This document shows, piece after piece, positions 1-10,268 of a stretch of 64,000 bases of DNA. Within the stretch, counting starts at the first letter, position 1, and each line of letters begins with the position of its first letter. Source of the DNA: Bradyrhizobium diazoefficiens (lineage in GTDB: Bacteria; Pseudomonadota; Alphaproteobacteria; Rhizobiales; Xanthobacteraceae); contig NZ_CP067101.1 of the NCBI RefSeq assembly GCF_016616425.1, positions 1,488,001-1,552,000 of the forward strand, in the 5' to 3' direction. The position numbers were made by a program, and so were the translations under genes. The notes below the pieces were generated by a model, which made no database searches, had not been told where the DNA came from, and saw nothing but the letters and a program-made list of their open reading frames with translations.

Positions 1-215
1 CGATCGGCACGGCGCTGATCGTTCCCGGCGACGAGGCGCTGGTCGAGCGCATCCGCGAGGCCGCGGAGTCGTTCTCCGGCGAGGTCGGGATATCCGCCTG
101 GAACGGCTTTGCAATGGCGCGGTTCTGTGCCCAAGATGCGGCGCACTTGCGTGCCGACATGATGGCCGTGCTGGCGCGCACCGGCACGGCGCTGCCGCGG
201 CTGTGGCTGAATTGA
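1..215 (+). CDS. ureD: Urease accessory protein UreD (3' end only)
   Basis: The first 215 bases hold the C-terminal ~70 codons of a gene reading in frame from base 3 and ending at TGA 213-215. The peptide begins IGTALIVPGDEALVERIREA and ends LPRLWLN, which fits the UreD/UreH C-terminus. UreD is the scaffold that, with UreF and UreG, delivers Ni2+ and CO2 into apo-urease in the cytoplasm. The assignment rests mainly on position directly upstream of ureA, the usual rhizobial order ureDABC-EFG. The start lies outside the window. Identification is inferred from this tail plus context. Confidence 0.85.
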   Translation, partial: IGTALIVPGDEALVERIREAAESFSGEVGISAWNGFAMARFCAQDAAHLRADMMAVLARTGTALPRLWLN

Positions 216-252
216 CTGGCTGAATTGACGTGTTGAACGGAAGAGATTTCGC

Positions 253-555
253 ATGAACCTGTCTCCCCGCGAAAAGGACAAGCTTCTGATCTCGATGGCG
301 GCCATTGTGGCCCGCCGCCGGCTAGACCGCGGCGTCAAGCTCAATCATCCTGAGGCGATCGCCATCATCTCCGATTTCATTCTCGAGGGCGCGCGCGACG
401 GCCGCACCGTCGCCGAGCTGATGCAATCCGGTGCGCAGGTGCTCACCCGCGACCAGGTGATGCCGGGCATTCCCGAGATGATCCACGACATCCAGGTCGA
501 GGCGACCTTTCCGGATGGCACCAAGCTCGTCACCGTGCACGAGCCGATCAGGTAG
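253..555 (+). CDS. ureA: Urease subunit gamma
   Basis: A 100-residue protein, the standard length for UreA, which with UreB and UreC forms the (abc)3 urease hydrolysing urea to ammonia and carbamate. The N-terminus [20 protein letters not shown], the central '[11 protein letters not shown]' segment and the '[20 protein letters not shown]' stretch are family signatures. An ATG at 253 follows GGAAG at about 240. It sits 37 nt after ureD and 9 nt before ureB, so it is clearly co-transcribed with both. Confidence 0.97.
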   Translation: MNLSPREKDKLLISMAAIVARRRLDRGVKLNHPEAIAIISDFILEGARDGRTVAELMQSGAQVLTRDQVMPGIPEMIHDIQVEATFPDGTKLVTVHEPIR

Positions 556-564
556 GAGCAGAGC

Positions 565-870
565 ATGATTCCCGGCGAACTCTTCATCCAGGACGGCGAG
601 ATCGAGCTCAATGCCGGCCGCAAGACCGTGACGCTGACGGTGGCCAACACCGGCGACCGCCCGATCCAGGTCGGTTCGCACTACCATTTCTTCGAGACCA
701 ACCCGGCGCTGAAGTTCGACCGCAAGAAGGCCCGCGGCATGCGCCTCGACATTGCCGCCGGCACCGCCGTCCGGTTCGAACCCGGCCAGACCCGCGATGT
801 CCAGCTCGTCGCCATGGCGGGGAAGAGGACCATCTACGGTTTTCGTGGCGACGTGATGGGGAAGCTGTGA
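565..870 (+). CDS. ureB: Urease subunit beta
   Basis: A 101-residue protein matching UreB. It starts [20 protein letters not shown] and carries the conserved '[19 protein letters not shown]' core and the '[19 protein letters not shown]' region. UreB is a structural subunit of the urease trimer; catalytic residues are in UreC. AGGAGCAGAGC ahead of the ATG gives a good ribosome site. The stop at 868-870 lies only 4 nt before the following hydrolase gene, which implies translational coupling with that non-urease gene. Confidence 0.97.
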   Translation: MIPGELFIQDGEIELNAGRKTVTLTVANTGDRPIQVGSHYHFFETNPALKFDRKKARGMRLDIAAGTAVRFEPGQTRDVQLVAMAGKRTIYGFRGDVMGKL

Positions 871-874
871 ACGC

Positions 875-1414
875 ATGCTGTCCGACGTCCGCCTCATCTC
901 CGAAGCCGCCGAGCTTGCCGCGCATCGTCACAACGGAATGGCGCGCAAGGGGCGGGGGAACGAGCCTTACATCAACCACCTTGCCGAGGTCGCGAACTTG
1001 CTTGCGGCAGCGACTGATGGTGCCGACGCCGAGCTTGTTGCGGCCGGATGGTTGCATGATTCCATCGAAGACACCGATACCACGCGCGAAGAGCTCGCAC
1101 GGACCTTCTCCGAGCGTGTTGCGTCGCTCGTCGCCGAGTGCACTGATGACATGAGCCTGCCGAAGGCCGAGCGGCGTCGGCTTCAAGTGCTCGAGGCGCC
1201 CAAGAAGTCCTCCGGTGCAAAACTGATCAAGATCGCCGACAAGATCAGCAATATCGGCGCGCGGATTCATTCCGATCCGACCACCGAAGAGCGCGACGAC
1301 CTCGCCGACTACAGCGGTTGGGCAGAGCAGGTAGTTGCGGGGTGCCGCGGCGGCAATGCATGGCTCGACGAGAAATTCGATGATGCCGTGAAAGCCGCGA
1401 GAGCCTTGCTGTGA
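875..1414 (+). CDS. MESH1-type HD-domain small alarmone hydrolase
   Basis: A 179-residue single-domain HD protein of the RelA/SpoT hydrolase type. Visible metal and catalytic residues are H35 (in 'PYINHLAEV'), H61-D62 and E65-D66 (in 'HDSIEDTD') and D122 (in 'KIADKISNI'), with R24 in 'ARKGRG'. This pattern and the length match metazoan MESH1/HDDC3 and bacterial small alarmone hydrolases, which remove the 3'-diphosphate of (p)ppGpp; human MESH1 also dephosphorylates NADPH. There is no synthetase, TGS or ACT domain. It lies inside the urease operon, 4 nt after ureB and 34 nt before ureC. The hydrolase family is well supported; the physiological substrate and any link to urea metabolism are inference. 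Confidence 0.85.
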   Translation: MLSDVRLISEAAELAAHRHNGMARKGRGNEPYINHLAEVANLLAAATDGADAELVAAGWLHDSIEDTDTTREELARTFSERVASLVAECTDDMSLPKAERRRLQVLEAPKKSSGAKLIKIADKISNIGARIHSDPTTEERDDLADYSGWAEQVVAGCRGGNAWLDEKFDDAVKAARALL

Positions 1415-1448
1415 TCCACCAAACATTCAATCGCAAACGGGGCTTGTG

Positions 1449-3164
<1,716 letters not shown>

Positions 3165-3278
3165 AATAGCGCCTCATCGCATGTCCCGAGCGTGGCTTTC
3201 CCGTTTTGCGTTCGACCCCGGCTGGTCTAATGTCCCGCCCGGTACTGTAACCCAGAAGAAAAGCCGGGAGGATTTCTC

Positions 3279-3578
3279 GTGATCTACGTCGTTGCCACCC
3301 TGACCATCAAGCCCGAAACGCGCGCCGAATTCATTGCAGCCGCCACCGCCTGCATCAAGGAGACGCGGAAGGAGCCCGGCAATATCGCCTACGATCTGCA
3401 CGAGAGTGTCACCGACCCTGCCAAGATGGTGTTCGTCGAGCAGTGGGAGAACGCCGAGGCGCTGGTGCCGCATCGTGCCATGGAGCACATGAAGACGTTC
3501 GGCCGTGTGGCGGTCAAGTGCTTCACGGCACCGCCGAAGATCGAAGTGATCACGCCCGAAAAGGTCGAGACACGGTAG
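3279..3578 (+). CDS. Antibiotic biosynthesis monooxygenase (ABM) family protein, putative quinol monooxygenase
   Basis: A 99-residue protein with the ABM/YgiN ferredoxin-like fold signature: N-terminal beta strand 'IYVVATLTIKPE', then 'ETRKEPGNIAYDLHESVTDP' and 'MVFVEQWENAEALVPHRAMEHMKTF'. Such dimeric proteins oxidise quinols or polyphenols without cofactors, or act as general small-molecule monooxygenases. Translation starts at GTG 3279 behind a good GGGAGG site at 3266. It lies between ureC and ureE, in phase with the operon. A role in urea metabolism is not evident, and it may simply be carried in the transcript. Confidence 0.82.
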   Translation: MIYVVATLTIKPETRAEFIAAATACIKETRKEPGNIAYDLHESVTDPAKMVFVEQWENAEALVPHRAMEHMKTFGRVAVKCFTAPPKIEVITPEKVETR

Positions 3579-3593
3579 CGGGGTAAAAAGCGC

Positions 3594-4217
3594 ATGATCC
3601 GGGCGACGCAGGTCAAAGGGCAGCACCGCTTCACGGAAGCGCCGACGGATACGGTCGTGCTCGATTTCGACGATCGCCATCGCCGCCGCATGGCGATGAC
3701 GGGAACGCGGGGTCTCGAATTCCTGCTCGACCTCGAGCACGCCGTCGCGCTACGCGGCGGCGACGCGTTGGTGCTCGATGACGGCCGGTTGATCGAAGTG
3801 GTCGCGGCACCCGAGCCGCTGCTCGAGATCCGCGGCCGCGATCCGCACCACCTCATCCGCGTCAGCTGGCATTTCGGTAACCGTCACCTGCCGACGCAGA
3901 TCATGGCCAAGGCCTTGCGCATCCGCCGCGATCACGTCATCGAGGCGATGGTGAAGGGGCTTGGCGCTCGCGTGATCGAAATTGAGGCGCCGTTCGATCC
4001 CGAAGGCGGCGCTTACGCCGATGCCGGCCACGCGCATGGGCACGACGACCATACGCATCACGATCACGGTCATGGTCACGATCGCCACGACCATGATCAT
4101 CACCACCATGGTCATGCCGCACATGACCATGGTCACGATCATCACCATCACCACGACGAGCACTGCGACCACCCTGACCATCACCGCGGCCACAAGCATG
4201 CTGATGACCACAAGTGA
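3594..4217 (+). CDS. ureE: Urease accessory protein UreE with extended His-rich tail
   Basis: A 207-residue nickel metallochaperone that passes Ni2+ to UreG during urease maturation. The N-terminal UreE domain (about residues 1-75) and the C-terminal metal-binding domain with '[11 protein letters not shown]' are clear. The last ~65 residues are a repeat-like Asp/His/Gly tract with about 31 histidines. Such tails bind many Ni2+ ions and are known from Bradyrhizobium and Klebsiella, where they serve nickel storage. The end of the gene overlaps the start of ureF by 20 nt. Confidence 0.96.
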   Translation: MIRATQVKGQHRFTEAPTDTVVLDFDDRHRRRMAMTGTRGLEFLLDLEHAVALRGGDALVLDDGRLIEVVAAPEPLLEIRGRDPHHLIRVSWHFGNRHLPTQIMAKALRIRRDHVIEAMVKGLGARVIEIEAPFDPEGGAYADAGHAHGHDDHTHHDHGHGHDRHDHDHHHHGHAAHDHGHDHHHHHDEHCDHPDHHRGHKHADDHK

Positions 4218-4926
4218 GCCGGTCAGCGCCGGTGACTTCGCTGCGCGCGAGGCGGCGGCGCAGTACCGGCTGATGACCTGGCTGTCGCCGGCATTCCCGG
4301 TCGGCGGCTTTTCCTATTCCAGCGGCATCGAATGGGCGGTCGAGGCGGGCGACATCGTCGATACGGCGACGCTGGCTGATTGGCTCGACGCGATGCTCGG
4401 CGACGGCTCCGGCTTTTGCGATGCGACGCTTCTGGTGCACGCCTATCGAGCCGCGGAGGCGGGCGAGAAGACGACTTTGAACGATATCGCCGAGCTCGCC
4501 GCCGCCTTCGTGCCGTCGCGCGAGCGGCAGTTGGAGACGAGCTCGCAGGGCCGCGCCTTCATCGACATCGCCCGCGCCGCGTGGGATGCCGACGGGCTGG
4601 ATGCCATGGTTGCGGCATGCCGCACGCCGCTGGTCTATCCGGTCGCGGTCGGCGTTGTCGCCGCGACGCACGGCGTCCCGATGGCGCCGACGCTGCACGC
4701 GTTCCTGCATGCGCTGGTCTCGAACTGGATTTCTGCGGCCAGCCGCCTCATTCCACTCGGCCAGACCGACAGCCAGCGGGTGCTGGCGAGGCTGGAAGCC
4801 GCCGTCGTCGCGACCGCCAATCGTGCGCTGAAGGCGACATTGGACGATCTCGGCAGCGCGACCTTCCGCGCCGACCTCGCCAGCCTGCGGCACGAGACGC
4901 AATATACGCGGCTGTTTCGGTCGTGA
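4198..4926 (+). CDS. ureF: Urease accessory protein UreF
   Basis: A 242-residue all-helical accessory protein that joins UreD and acts on the UreG GTPase during nickel insertion. The diagnostic N-terminus '[21 protein letters not shown]' is present (residues ~19-39), followed by '[36 protein letters not shown]'. I chose ATG 4198, inside the 3' end of ureE; ATG 4204 is an equally possible start two codons later. The longer open frame upstream is the alternative frame of the UreE His tract and is not UreF. The overlap suggests coupled translation. Confidence 0.95.
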   Translation: MLMTTSEPVSAGDFAAREAAAQYRLMTWLSPAFPVGGFSYSSGIEWAVEAGDIVDTATLADWLDAMLGDGSGFCDATLLVHAYRAAEAGEKTTLNDIAELAAAFVPSRERQLETSSQGRAFIDIARAAWDADGLDAMVAACRTPLVYPVAVGVVAATHGVPMAPTLHAFLHALVSNWISAASRLIPLGQTDSQRVLARLEAAVVATANRALKATLDDLGSATFRADLASLRHETQYTRLFRS

Positions 4927-4967
4927 GAGCGACGCGACCCCTAACCCATCGAGAGAGAGCGAACGAC

Positions 4968-5591
4968 ATGTCGAAATCTCACGGCCCTTTGCGTGTTGGC
5001 GTCGGCGGCCCGGTCGGATCGGGCAAGACCGCGCTGATGGACCTGCTCTGCAAGACCATGCGCGAACGCTATGACATCGCCGCGATCACCAACGACATCT
5101 ACACCAAATGGGATGCGGAGTTCCTCGTGCGTTCGGGCTCGCTGACGCCGGACCGCATTGCCGGCGTCGAGACCGGCGGCTGCCCTCACACGGCGATCCG
5201 CGAGGACGCCTCGATGAATCTTGCTGCGGTCGCGGACATGCGCGCCAAGTTTCCGGGACTCGATCTCGTGCTGATCGAGTCCGGCGGCGACAATCTCGCT
5301 GCCACTTTTTCCCCGGAACTGGCCGACCTCACGATCTACGTGATCGACGTGGCGGCCGGAGACAAGATCCCGTCCAAAGGCGGCCCCGGCATCACCCGGT
5401 CCGATCTTCTGGTCATCAACAAGATCGACCTCGCCCCCCACGTCGGCGCCTCCCTGGAGAAGATGGACACGGACGCCAGGCGTATGCGCGGCGAGCGCCC
5501 TTTCGTCATGACCAACCTGAAGAAGAGCGAGGGGCTTGACCGCATCGTCGGCTTCATCGAGGCCAAAGGCGGCTTGAACCGGGCGGGTTGA
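4968..5591 (+). CDS. ureG: Urease accessory GTPase UreG
   Basis: A 207-residue SIMIBI-class GTPase that powers nickel delivery to urease. Motifs are the P-loop '[14 protein letters not shown]', the switch and metal-site region '[17 protein letters not shown]' (the Cys-Pro-His of UreG), '[21 protein letters not shown]' and the guanine-specificity 'NKIDL'. The start is ATG 4968, 41 nt after ureF. A longer open frame upstream overlaps ureF and is discarded. It is the last gene of the urease operon; no clear terminator follows. Confidence 0.98.
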   Translation: MSKSHGPLRVGVGGPVGSGKTALMDLLCKTMRERYDIAAITNDIYTKWDAEFLVRSGSLTPDRIAGVETGGCPHTAIREDASMNLAAVADMRAKFPGLDLVLIESGGDNLAATFSPELADLTIYVIDVAAGDKIPSKGGPGITRSDLLVINKIDLAPHVGASLEKMDTDARRMRGERPFVMTNLKKSEGLDRIVGFIEAKGGLNRAG

Positions 5592-5853
5592 CGGCGCGAC
5601 GACTTGGCGCATGCATTTTTCACCGTTAACCTTGGGAGCGAGCCACAACTACGGAACTAATTTCGGACACGGCGATTGATTACCTCCGGTGCCCGGGCAA
5701 CTCATCCCTGCCAAAACCATCGGCCGGGCGGATTAAGCTTTTCAGGCGACCGACGTTGCGTACCGATGTCTCCACCTTCATTATCCCTGCCACTGGGGTT
5801 CGCCCTGTTTCGGCACATGGCCGTTCGAGTGGCGTTCATATGCTCCTTGTTTA

Positions 5854-7545
5854 TTGCCGACTTCCTGCTTTCGCCTGAGTAGTCGCGTGGTCCGACTGGG
5901 TTTCATCATCGGTTTCATCGCTCTGCTCGGAGCCTTGCTCTCCGGGCTTGCGGCGTATCGCGTCCACGACCAGGAGCTGGCGCTGGACCGGATCGCGCTC
6001 GCGCGTGCGATCGACGTTCACGCCAGCCTGGTTCAGGATCGACTCACCGAGCGCGAACTGCTCGCACGCGTCGCCTCAGGCCTGTTCCGCACGCCATCCG
6101 TGATCAAGCCGAACATGCTGGAGCCGTTGCGCTCGGCCATCTACGCCTTCAAGACCGATTTCGTTGTAGCCGGATGGATTGCCCGGCTGAAGCCGAACGA
6201 GCTCGTGGCAGCGCAGGCCGCCATTGCCGGCGCCGGCTTCCCGAATCCGCGAATCCGCACCTACGAAGACAAGCCGATTGATCCGGCTGGTGTCACCCAG
6301 CCGATCGACGTGTTGATGGATCTCGAGCCGCGCAGCAACGAGACCAAGGCGCTGCCCGGCCGCAGCTACGATCAGGATCCGGTTCGTAGCGCCATGCTGA
6401 CGCGTGCCCGGGTCGAGAAGAGGTCGGTGGCCTCGGACCCGGTTCCGCTGCTCAGCGGAAACGGGCCGATCGGCGTCATCGTGGCCGCGCCCGTCATTCC
6501 CGAGGGAGCCACCGAGCCGGCCGGGTTCGTCACGTTTTCCTACGAGCTCGCCTCGCTGATGCTGACCAACGACGACATGTCGTTGTTCTCGGTCGCGCTC
6601 AGGGATCCGCGCAGGGAAGGCAGCGAGCTGATCGCCAACGACCAAGGCGTGGTCTCGACACGCAGGGCGGCGGTGGACGGACTGGCGCCGTCGGCGACGC
6701 GTACGGTGAGCTTCGGGGGCCGTGATTGGCAGCTCGGCTATTACGCGACGTCCAACTCGCTGCGCCGGGCCGAGCAGACCGCGATCATCGTGGCGGCGAT
6801 CGGCTTTGCGATCACTGCGATGGTGTGCGGCCTGTTTGGCTATGTCGCCTACAACAATCTGCGCCTCAGCCGCGAAATCCAGGTCAGAATCGGCTTCGAG
6901 CGCCGGCTGACCGCAGTGATCGACGAGCTCAACCACCGGGTCAAGAACATCCTGGCGGTGATCCAGTCGATCGTGACGCGCACCTTGCGTCACGGCTCGG
7001 ACATGGACGTCGCCCGCGAGCTCCTGATCGGGCGTATCCACGCCATGTCCAACGTGGTCTCGCTGCTCAGCGAGAGCCAGTGGCAGGGCGTCAAGCTGAA
7101 GGGCCTGTTCGAGGCGCGCGCCATCCCCCATGCCGACCGCATCGCCGTCACCGGTCCTGATATCGCGGTCAGCGCACGCGCGGCGCAGAGCCTCTCGCTG
7201 CTGTTCTTCGAGCTTGCCTCGCATTCCGACGAGGGTCTGTCGCTGGTCGGAAAGCATCCGCACATCACCGCCAGCTGGACGGTGACGGGCGAGCGGCCCG
7301 ACGAGGTCTTCCATTTCCGCTGGGAGGAGTTCAACACCAGCGAGGCGACGCGCCGCCCCGATTCCGATTTCGGCTTGATCCTGCTCGACCGTGTCGCGCC
7401 CGAGGCGCTCGGCGGCACCGCCAGGCGCTATTTCACCGACGTCTCCTACGTCTATGAGCTGACCGCACCGATGGAGACGGTGATCGACATGACCGAACGC
7501 GATCGCACGGATAAGATCTCGGCGCCGGTGAGGCCTGCGCGATAA
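5854..7545 (+). CDS. CHASE-domain HWE-type sensor histidine kinase with degraded ATP-binding domain
   Basis: About 563 residues. An N-terminal membrane helix (~16-38) and a second one (~308-330) flank a ~270-residue periplasmic CHASE-like sensor. The cytoplasmic part has an HWE H-box, 'IDELNHRVKNILAVIQSI', with the phosphoacceptor at about His361, and a 'W-E-E' near residue 490, as the HWE name requires. The N-box that should read ELATNAxKYG is 'ELASHSDEGLSL' (near residue 453), so the Mg/ATP-binding Asn is absent, and the G-box is weak ('DFGLILLDRV'). It may be a pseudokinase or phosphotransfer partner. The start is uncertain: TTG 5854 or GTG 5887. No response regulator is adjacent. Confidence 0.8.
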   Translation: MPTSCFRLSSRVVRLGFIIGFIALLGALLSGLAAYRVHDQELALDRIALARAIDVHASLVQDRLTERELLARVASGLFRTPSVIKPNMLEPLRSAIYAFKTDFVVAGWIARLKPNELVAAQAAIAGAGFPNPRIRTYEDKPIDPAGVTQPIDVLMDLEPRSNETKALPGRSYDQDPVRSAMLTRARVEKRSVASDPVPLLSGNGPIGVIVAAPVIPEGATEPAGFVTFSYELASLMLTNDDMSLFSVALRDPRREGSELIANDQGVVSTRRAAVDGLAPSATRTVSFGGRDWQLGYYATSNSLRRAEQTAIIVAAIGFAITAMVCGLFGYVAYNNLRLSREIQVRIGFERRLTAVIDELNHRVKNILAVIQSIVTRTLRHGSDMDVARELLIGRIHAMSNVVSLLSESQWQGVKLKGLFEARAIPHADRIAVTGPDIAVSARAAQSLSLLFFELASHSDEGLSLVGKHPHITASWTVTGERPDEVFHFRWEEFNTSEATRRPDSDFGLILLDRVAPEALGGTARRYFTDVSYVYELTAPMETVIDMTERDRTDKISAPVRPAR

Positions 7546-7554
7546 ACGCCGCCG

Positions 7555-7612
7555 AAGCCTGGACCTAAGCCTTGGACCTAAGCCTTGGACCTAAGCCTTG
7601 GACCTAAACCAT
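7555..7612. repeat. Short tandem repeat, 13-bp unit x ~4
   Basis: Three exact head-to-tail copies of GGACCTAAGCCTT (7561, 7574, 7587) are followed by a degenerate fourth (GGACCTAAACCAT, 7600) and preceded by a partial AAGCCT. The array lies between the kinase stop and the 3' end of tetR. The spacing has no spacer sequence, so it is not CRISPR. It is probably a slippage array. Confidence 0.9.
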
Positions 7613-7617
7613 AGAGC

Positions 7618-7658
7618 TAAAGCGCGATGCGATCAGGATGAATCGTCATCGCGCTTTA
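7618..7658. terminator. 12-bp perfect palindrome, probable terminator of tetR and copy of an intergenic repeat
   Basis: TAAAGCGCGATG (7618-7629) pairs perfectly with CATCGCGCTTTA (7647-7658) around a 17-nt loop. The right arm contains the stop codon of the leftward tetR gene. A diverged copy sits at the 3' end of the neighbouring opgC-like gene (8354-8400). Association with two gene ends suggests a mobile or amplified hairpin acting as a terminator or mRNA stabiliser. Confidence 0.7.
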
Positions 7659-8270
7659 AGCCTTTGGCCGCAACATCAGGTCGACCAGATTGCTGGCGTA
7701 AGCCGGCGTGATCGGCGTGATGCCGAAGACGTAGCGGTAGAACAGGCTGCCGTAAATCGCGTCGTACAGATCCTCCGCCGGCCCCTCGGCCAGGATGCTG
7801 CCGTCGTTCTGGCCCGCCGCAATCATCTCCACCAGCGCGTCGCGACGGAACTGCAGATAGCGCGCGTAGAACAGCTCGGCGGAGCCGGTTTTAGAAATGC
7901 ATTCGGAGATGACGGCGAGCTGGACCTTGCCGAACTCGCCCTGGAGCGCCTCGGCATAGGCCGCGGCATGGCGGCGCGCGCGCGCCGCGGGGCTGCCGGA
8001 AGTCACGGGGGGCAGCGGCAACATCTGCGCGGCATGTAGAAGAAAGGCGTCGATCAACAGCGCCTCGCGAGACGGCCACCATTTGTAGATCGTCATCTTG
8101 GAGACGCCGGAATGGCGGGCGACCGCGTCGATGGTAGTGGCGGCAAGGCCGGTGGAAGCCATCAGCACATAGGCGCTTTCGAGAATGGCGTTGCTGGTCT
8201 CGATCGATCGCGGCCGGCCGCGCCGGGGGGCGCTGTCGGACCCGTCACCCCCGCCATTCGCCGTCACCAC
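7656..8270 (-). CDS. TetR/AcrR family transcriptional regulator
   Basis: A 204-residue repressor. After a basic N-terminus ('RRGRPRSIETSNAILESAY') it has the TetR helix-turn-helix 'TTIDAVARHSGVSKMTIYKWWPSREALLIDAF' (split here over residues ~42-75). The C-terminal ligand and dimerisation domain is not specific enough to name a ligand. Translation starts at GTG (8270 or 8267). It is followed on the same strand upstream by the OpgC-like gene, a plausible but unproven target. Confidence 0.88.
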   Translation of the reverse strand: MVTANGGGDGSDSAPRRGRPRSIETSNAILESAYVLMASTGLAATTIDAVARHSGVSKMTIYKWWPSREALLIDAFLLHAAQMLPLPPVTSGSPAARARRHAAAYAEALQGEFGKVQLAVISECISKTGSAELFYARYLQFRRDALVEMIAAGQNDGSILAEGPAEDLYDAIYGSLFYRYVFGITPITPAYASNLVDLMLRPKA

Positions 8271-8353
8271 GCCCGGTCTCCTCGCAACCCGCTCCTGCTT
8301 CGGGATAGCGCAGCCGCAGCGGTCGGCCTAGGGAAATCGGAAGACGTGGCCGG

Positions 8354-8400
8354 CCAAAGCGCGATGAGATTGCGATGAAACGTCACCGCGCCTTGGGCCA
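8354..8400. repeat. Diverged copy of the AAAGCGCGATG palindrome
   Basis: GGCCAAAGCGCGATGA (8353-8368) faces a partly matching arm ending CCGCGCCTTGGGCC near 8400. It resembles the perfect palindrome at 7618-7658 in sequence and in covering the stop codon of a leftward gene. Confidence 0.6.
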
Positions 8401-9540
8401 GGCCTGCTGCCGCGAGGCCGTGGGCAGATCCTGCCACTTCGACCAGGCGACGTAGTAGGCCACCGCGGTCATCGCGGCGAAGCCAGCAAGGCTCACCACG
8501 ATCTGCATCGCCACCAGATTGGCGCTGGTAATCAGGATGAGATGGCCGGCAAACGACAGGAACACTCCGACGCTGAACACGGCGAGCCATTCCTCGCCGC
8601 ATTTGATGACCGCCTGTAGCGGCTTCAACCGCAGGCCGGAGTGATCGGCCGGAATGAGATGGGTCGCGAGAAAGGCGAGCGCGAGGAAGTGAACCACGCG
8701 ATAGGGCGCGAGGTTTTCCTTGTCGGTCGGCGCGATGCTGTCGAGGAGAAGGTCCGGCAAGTAAGCGGACAATTTCGGCGAATGGCGCAGCAAGGTGACG
8801 GCCATTGCGAACACGAGATAGCTCCCGGCAAGTATCCGCAGCCAAGGCATGCCGCGTAGCGCGCGCATAGGTGCGCCTGTCACGGCGAACCAGCCGCCCA
8901 GCACCATCAGCATCTGCCAGCACAGCGGATTGAAATTCCATTCCTGGTCCGGATAGACCCGAAAATTCCAGTCGAACCAGCGTGCGGCAAGATACAGTGC
9001 GACCGACGTCGCAAGCGTCAGGTTCGGTCGTCGCAACAGGCCCCACAGCGCGAGCGGAAAAAAGGCCATGAGCGGGATCATCAACTGCAGGAGGTCGAGG
9101 TTCAGCGGCTCTTCCTGGAGCAAGAGGCCGCGGACCAGGATGCGCAGCGGGTGTTCGAGAATTCCGGAGATGTTGTATTCGTGGATGATCTCCGGCGCCA
9201 TCGACTGCGAGGCGACATAGGCGATGGTGTCGATATAGATCACGAACAGCACGACATAGGCGGCGTAGAGCCGCCAGACGCGGCGAAAAATGCGCGTCGC
9301 CGCGACGAGGTAGCCGCGCTCCAGCGCCATCCGGCCGTAGATGATCGCAACGCCATAGCCCACCACGAACACGAACAGGTCCGCGGCGCCGCTGAAGCCG
9401 AAATTGCGCAGGGTCAGCAGGTTCACGACATTGTTCGGGATGTGATCGACGAAGACCGACCAGATGGCGATGCCGAGCGTCAAATACAGCCTGGCGTCGT
9501 GATGGAATGCGGCGAGGTTCGCCTGGATGGACGGTTTCAT
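8383..9540 (-). CDS. OpgC-domain integral membrane protein (putative glucan/polysaccharide O-acyltransferase)
   Basis: A 385-residue polytopic membrane protein from ATG 9540. About ten hydrophobic segments are visible, with a conserved N-terminal 'RLYLTLGIAIWSVFVDHIPN' and 'FGFSGAADLFVFVVGYGVAIIYGR' that fit the OpgC family, which adds succinyl or other acyl groups to periplasmic glucans in the inner membrane. An in-frame GTG at 9591 would add 17 residues (total 402); neither start has a strong ribosome site. The substrate is not deducible. Neighbours are a TetR gene and stress-envelope genes. Confidence 0.78.
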   Translation of the reverse strand: MKPSIQANLAAFHHDARLYLTLGIAIWSVFVDHIPNNVVNLLTLRNFGFSGAADLFVFVVGYGVAIIYGRMALERGYLVAATRIFRRVWRLYAAYVVLFVIYIDTIAYVASQSMAPEIIHEYNISGILEHPLRILVRGLLLQEEPLNLDLLQLMIPLMAFFPLALWGLLRRPNLTLATSVALYLAARWFDWNFRVYPDQEWNFNPLCWQMLMVLGGWFAVTGAPMRALRGMPWLRILAGSYLVFAMAVTLLRHSPKLSAYLPDLLLDSIAPTDKENLAPYRVVHFLALAFLATHLIPADHSGLRLKPLQAVIKCGEEWLAVFSVGVFLSFAGHLILITSANLVAMQIVVSLAGFAAMTAVAYYVAWSKWQDLPTASRQQAWPKAR

Positions 9541-9720
9541 TGCGCAGAAATGGCTTTTGGAATCAGGGGCGATGCTTTTAGCGGCAACCACCTGACTATC
9601 CGAGTAGCGATTGCGTGAGGGGAGGCCAGCCGCTCAAAATTGCGCAGATCCGGCTAACAAGTATCGCCCGCGCGCCCGCGCAAATCTTGCGACGGAATTT
9701 TCTTAACGCGGTCCCCCTCC

Positions 9721-10176
9721 TTACTCGGCCGCTTCAGCCGATACGTCGTCGGATTCACCGGCGCGGCTCGCCATGATGCCGAGGGCGACACCGCCGATCG
9801 CCAGGAGGGGCAATAGCCGCTTGACTCCGATGGCACGAACGATCTGGAGTCCGGTGGCGAGCAGCATGGGGTCCGCGAGCATGCTCTGCGCCGCCGACTT
9901 CGTGGCACGCTCGGCCGCGATCCGGGCGCGCTTCTGCACCTCACGCTTGTAGCCCCAATAGGAGCCTGCTGCGGCCAACGTCAGCAGGAAGAAGATGCCG
10001 GCGCCGGCAAGACAGGCCTGCACCGGACCATATTTCTCCAGGACCGAGATGAACGCGGCGGCACAAAGGAAGCATGTCGTCACGAACAGCGCGAAAGCCG
10101 CGCCTGCGGCAAGCGAGATCAGCCGCACAGTCGTTCCGGTGGATGCACTGATTCGGTCGATGACGCGCTGAAACAT
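9721..10176 (-). CDS. Holin-like/DUF1469-type small membrane protein
   Basis: A 151-residue protein with two adjacent transmembrane helices (about residues 18-40 and 48-72) forming a hairpin, a basic amphipathic stretch 'YKREVQKRARIAAERATKSA', and a third hydrophobic segment near 120-135, then an acidic tail. This layout is typical of the 'phage holin family' or YqjE-like stress membrane proteins that accompany YqjD/ElaB-type DUF883 proteins, which is exactly what lies upstream (92 nt gap, same strand). It is likely in one operon with that gene. This is not phage lysis; no other phage gene is near. Confidence 0.65.
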   Translation of the reverse strand: MFQRVIDRISASTGTTVRLISLAAGAAFALFVTTCFLCAAAFISVLEKYGPVQACLAGAGIFFLLTLAAAGSYWGYKREVQKRARIAAERATKSAAQSMLADPMLLATGLQIVRAIGVKRLLPLLAIGGVALGIMASRAGESDDVSAEAAE

Positions 10177-10268
10177 GGCCCTCGCTCCTCAAATCCCCAC
10201 AAGCCAGACAGTCACAGACCGACACCGGCGGCGCGCCGGCACCGCCGCCTCAACACGCGGCCGCAGCC

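Noticed and set aside
5676..5882. 68-codon frame upstream of the HWE kinase
   Set aside because: No ribosome site or family features, and it overlaps the kinase start.
7555..7612. Possible CRISPR array
   Set aside because: Repeats are 13 bp with no spacers, and no cas genes are present.
9721..10176. Prophage holin
   Set aside because: No endolysin, integrase or structural phage gene nearby; it pairs with a DUF883 stress gene.
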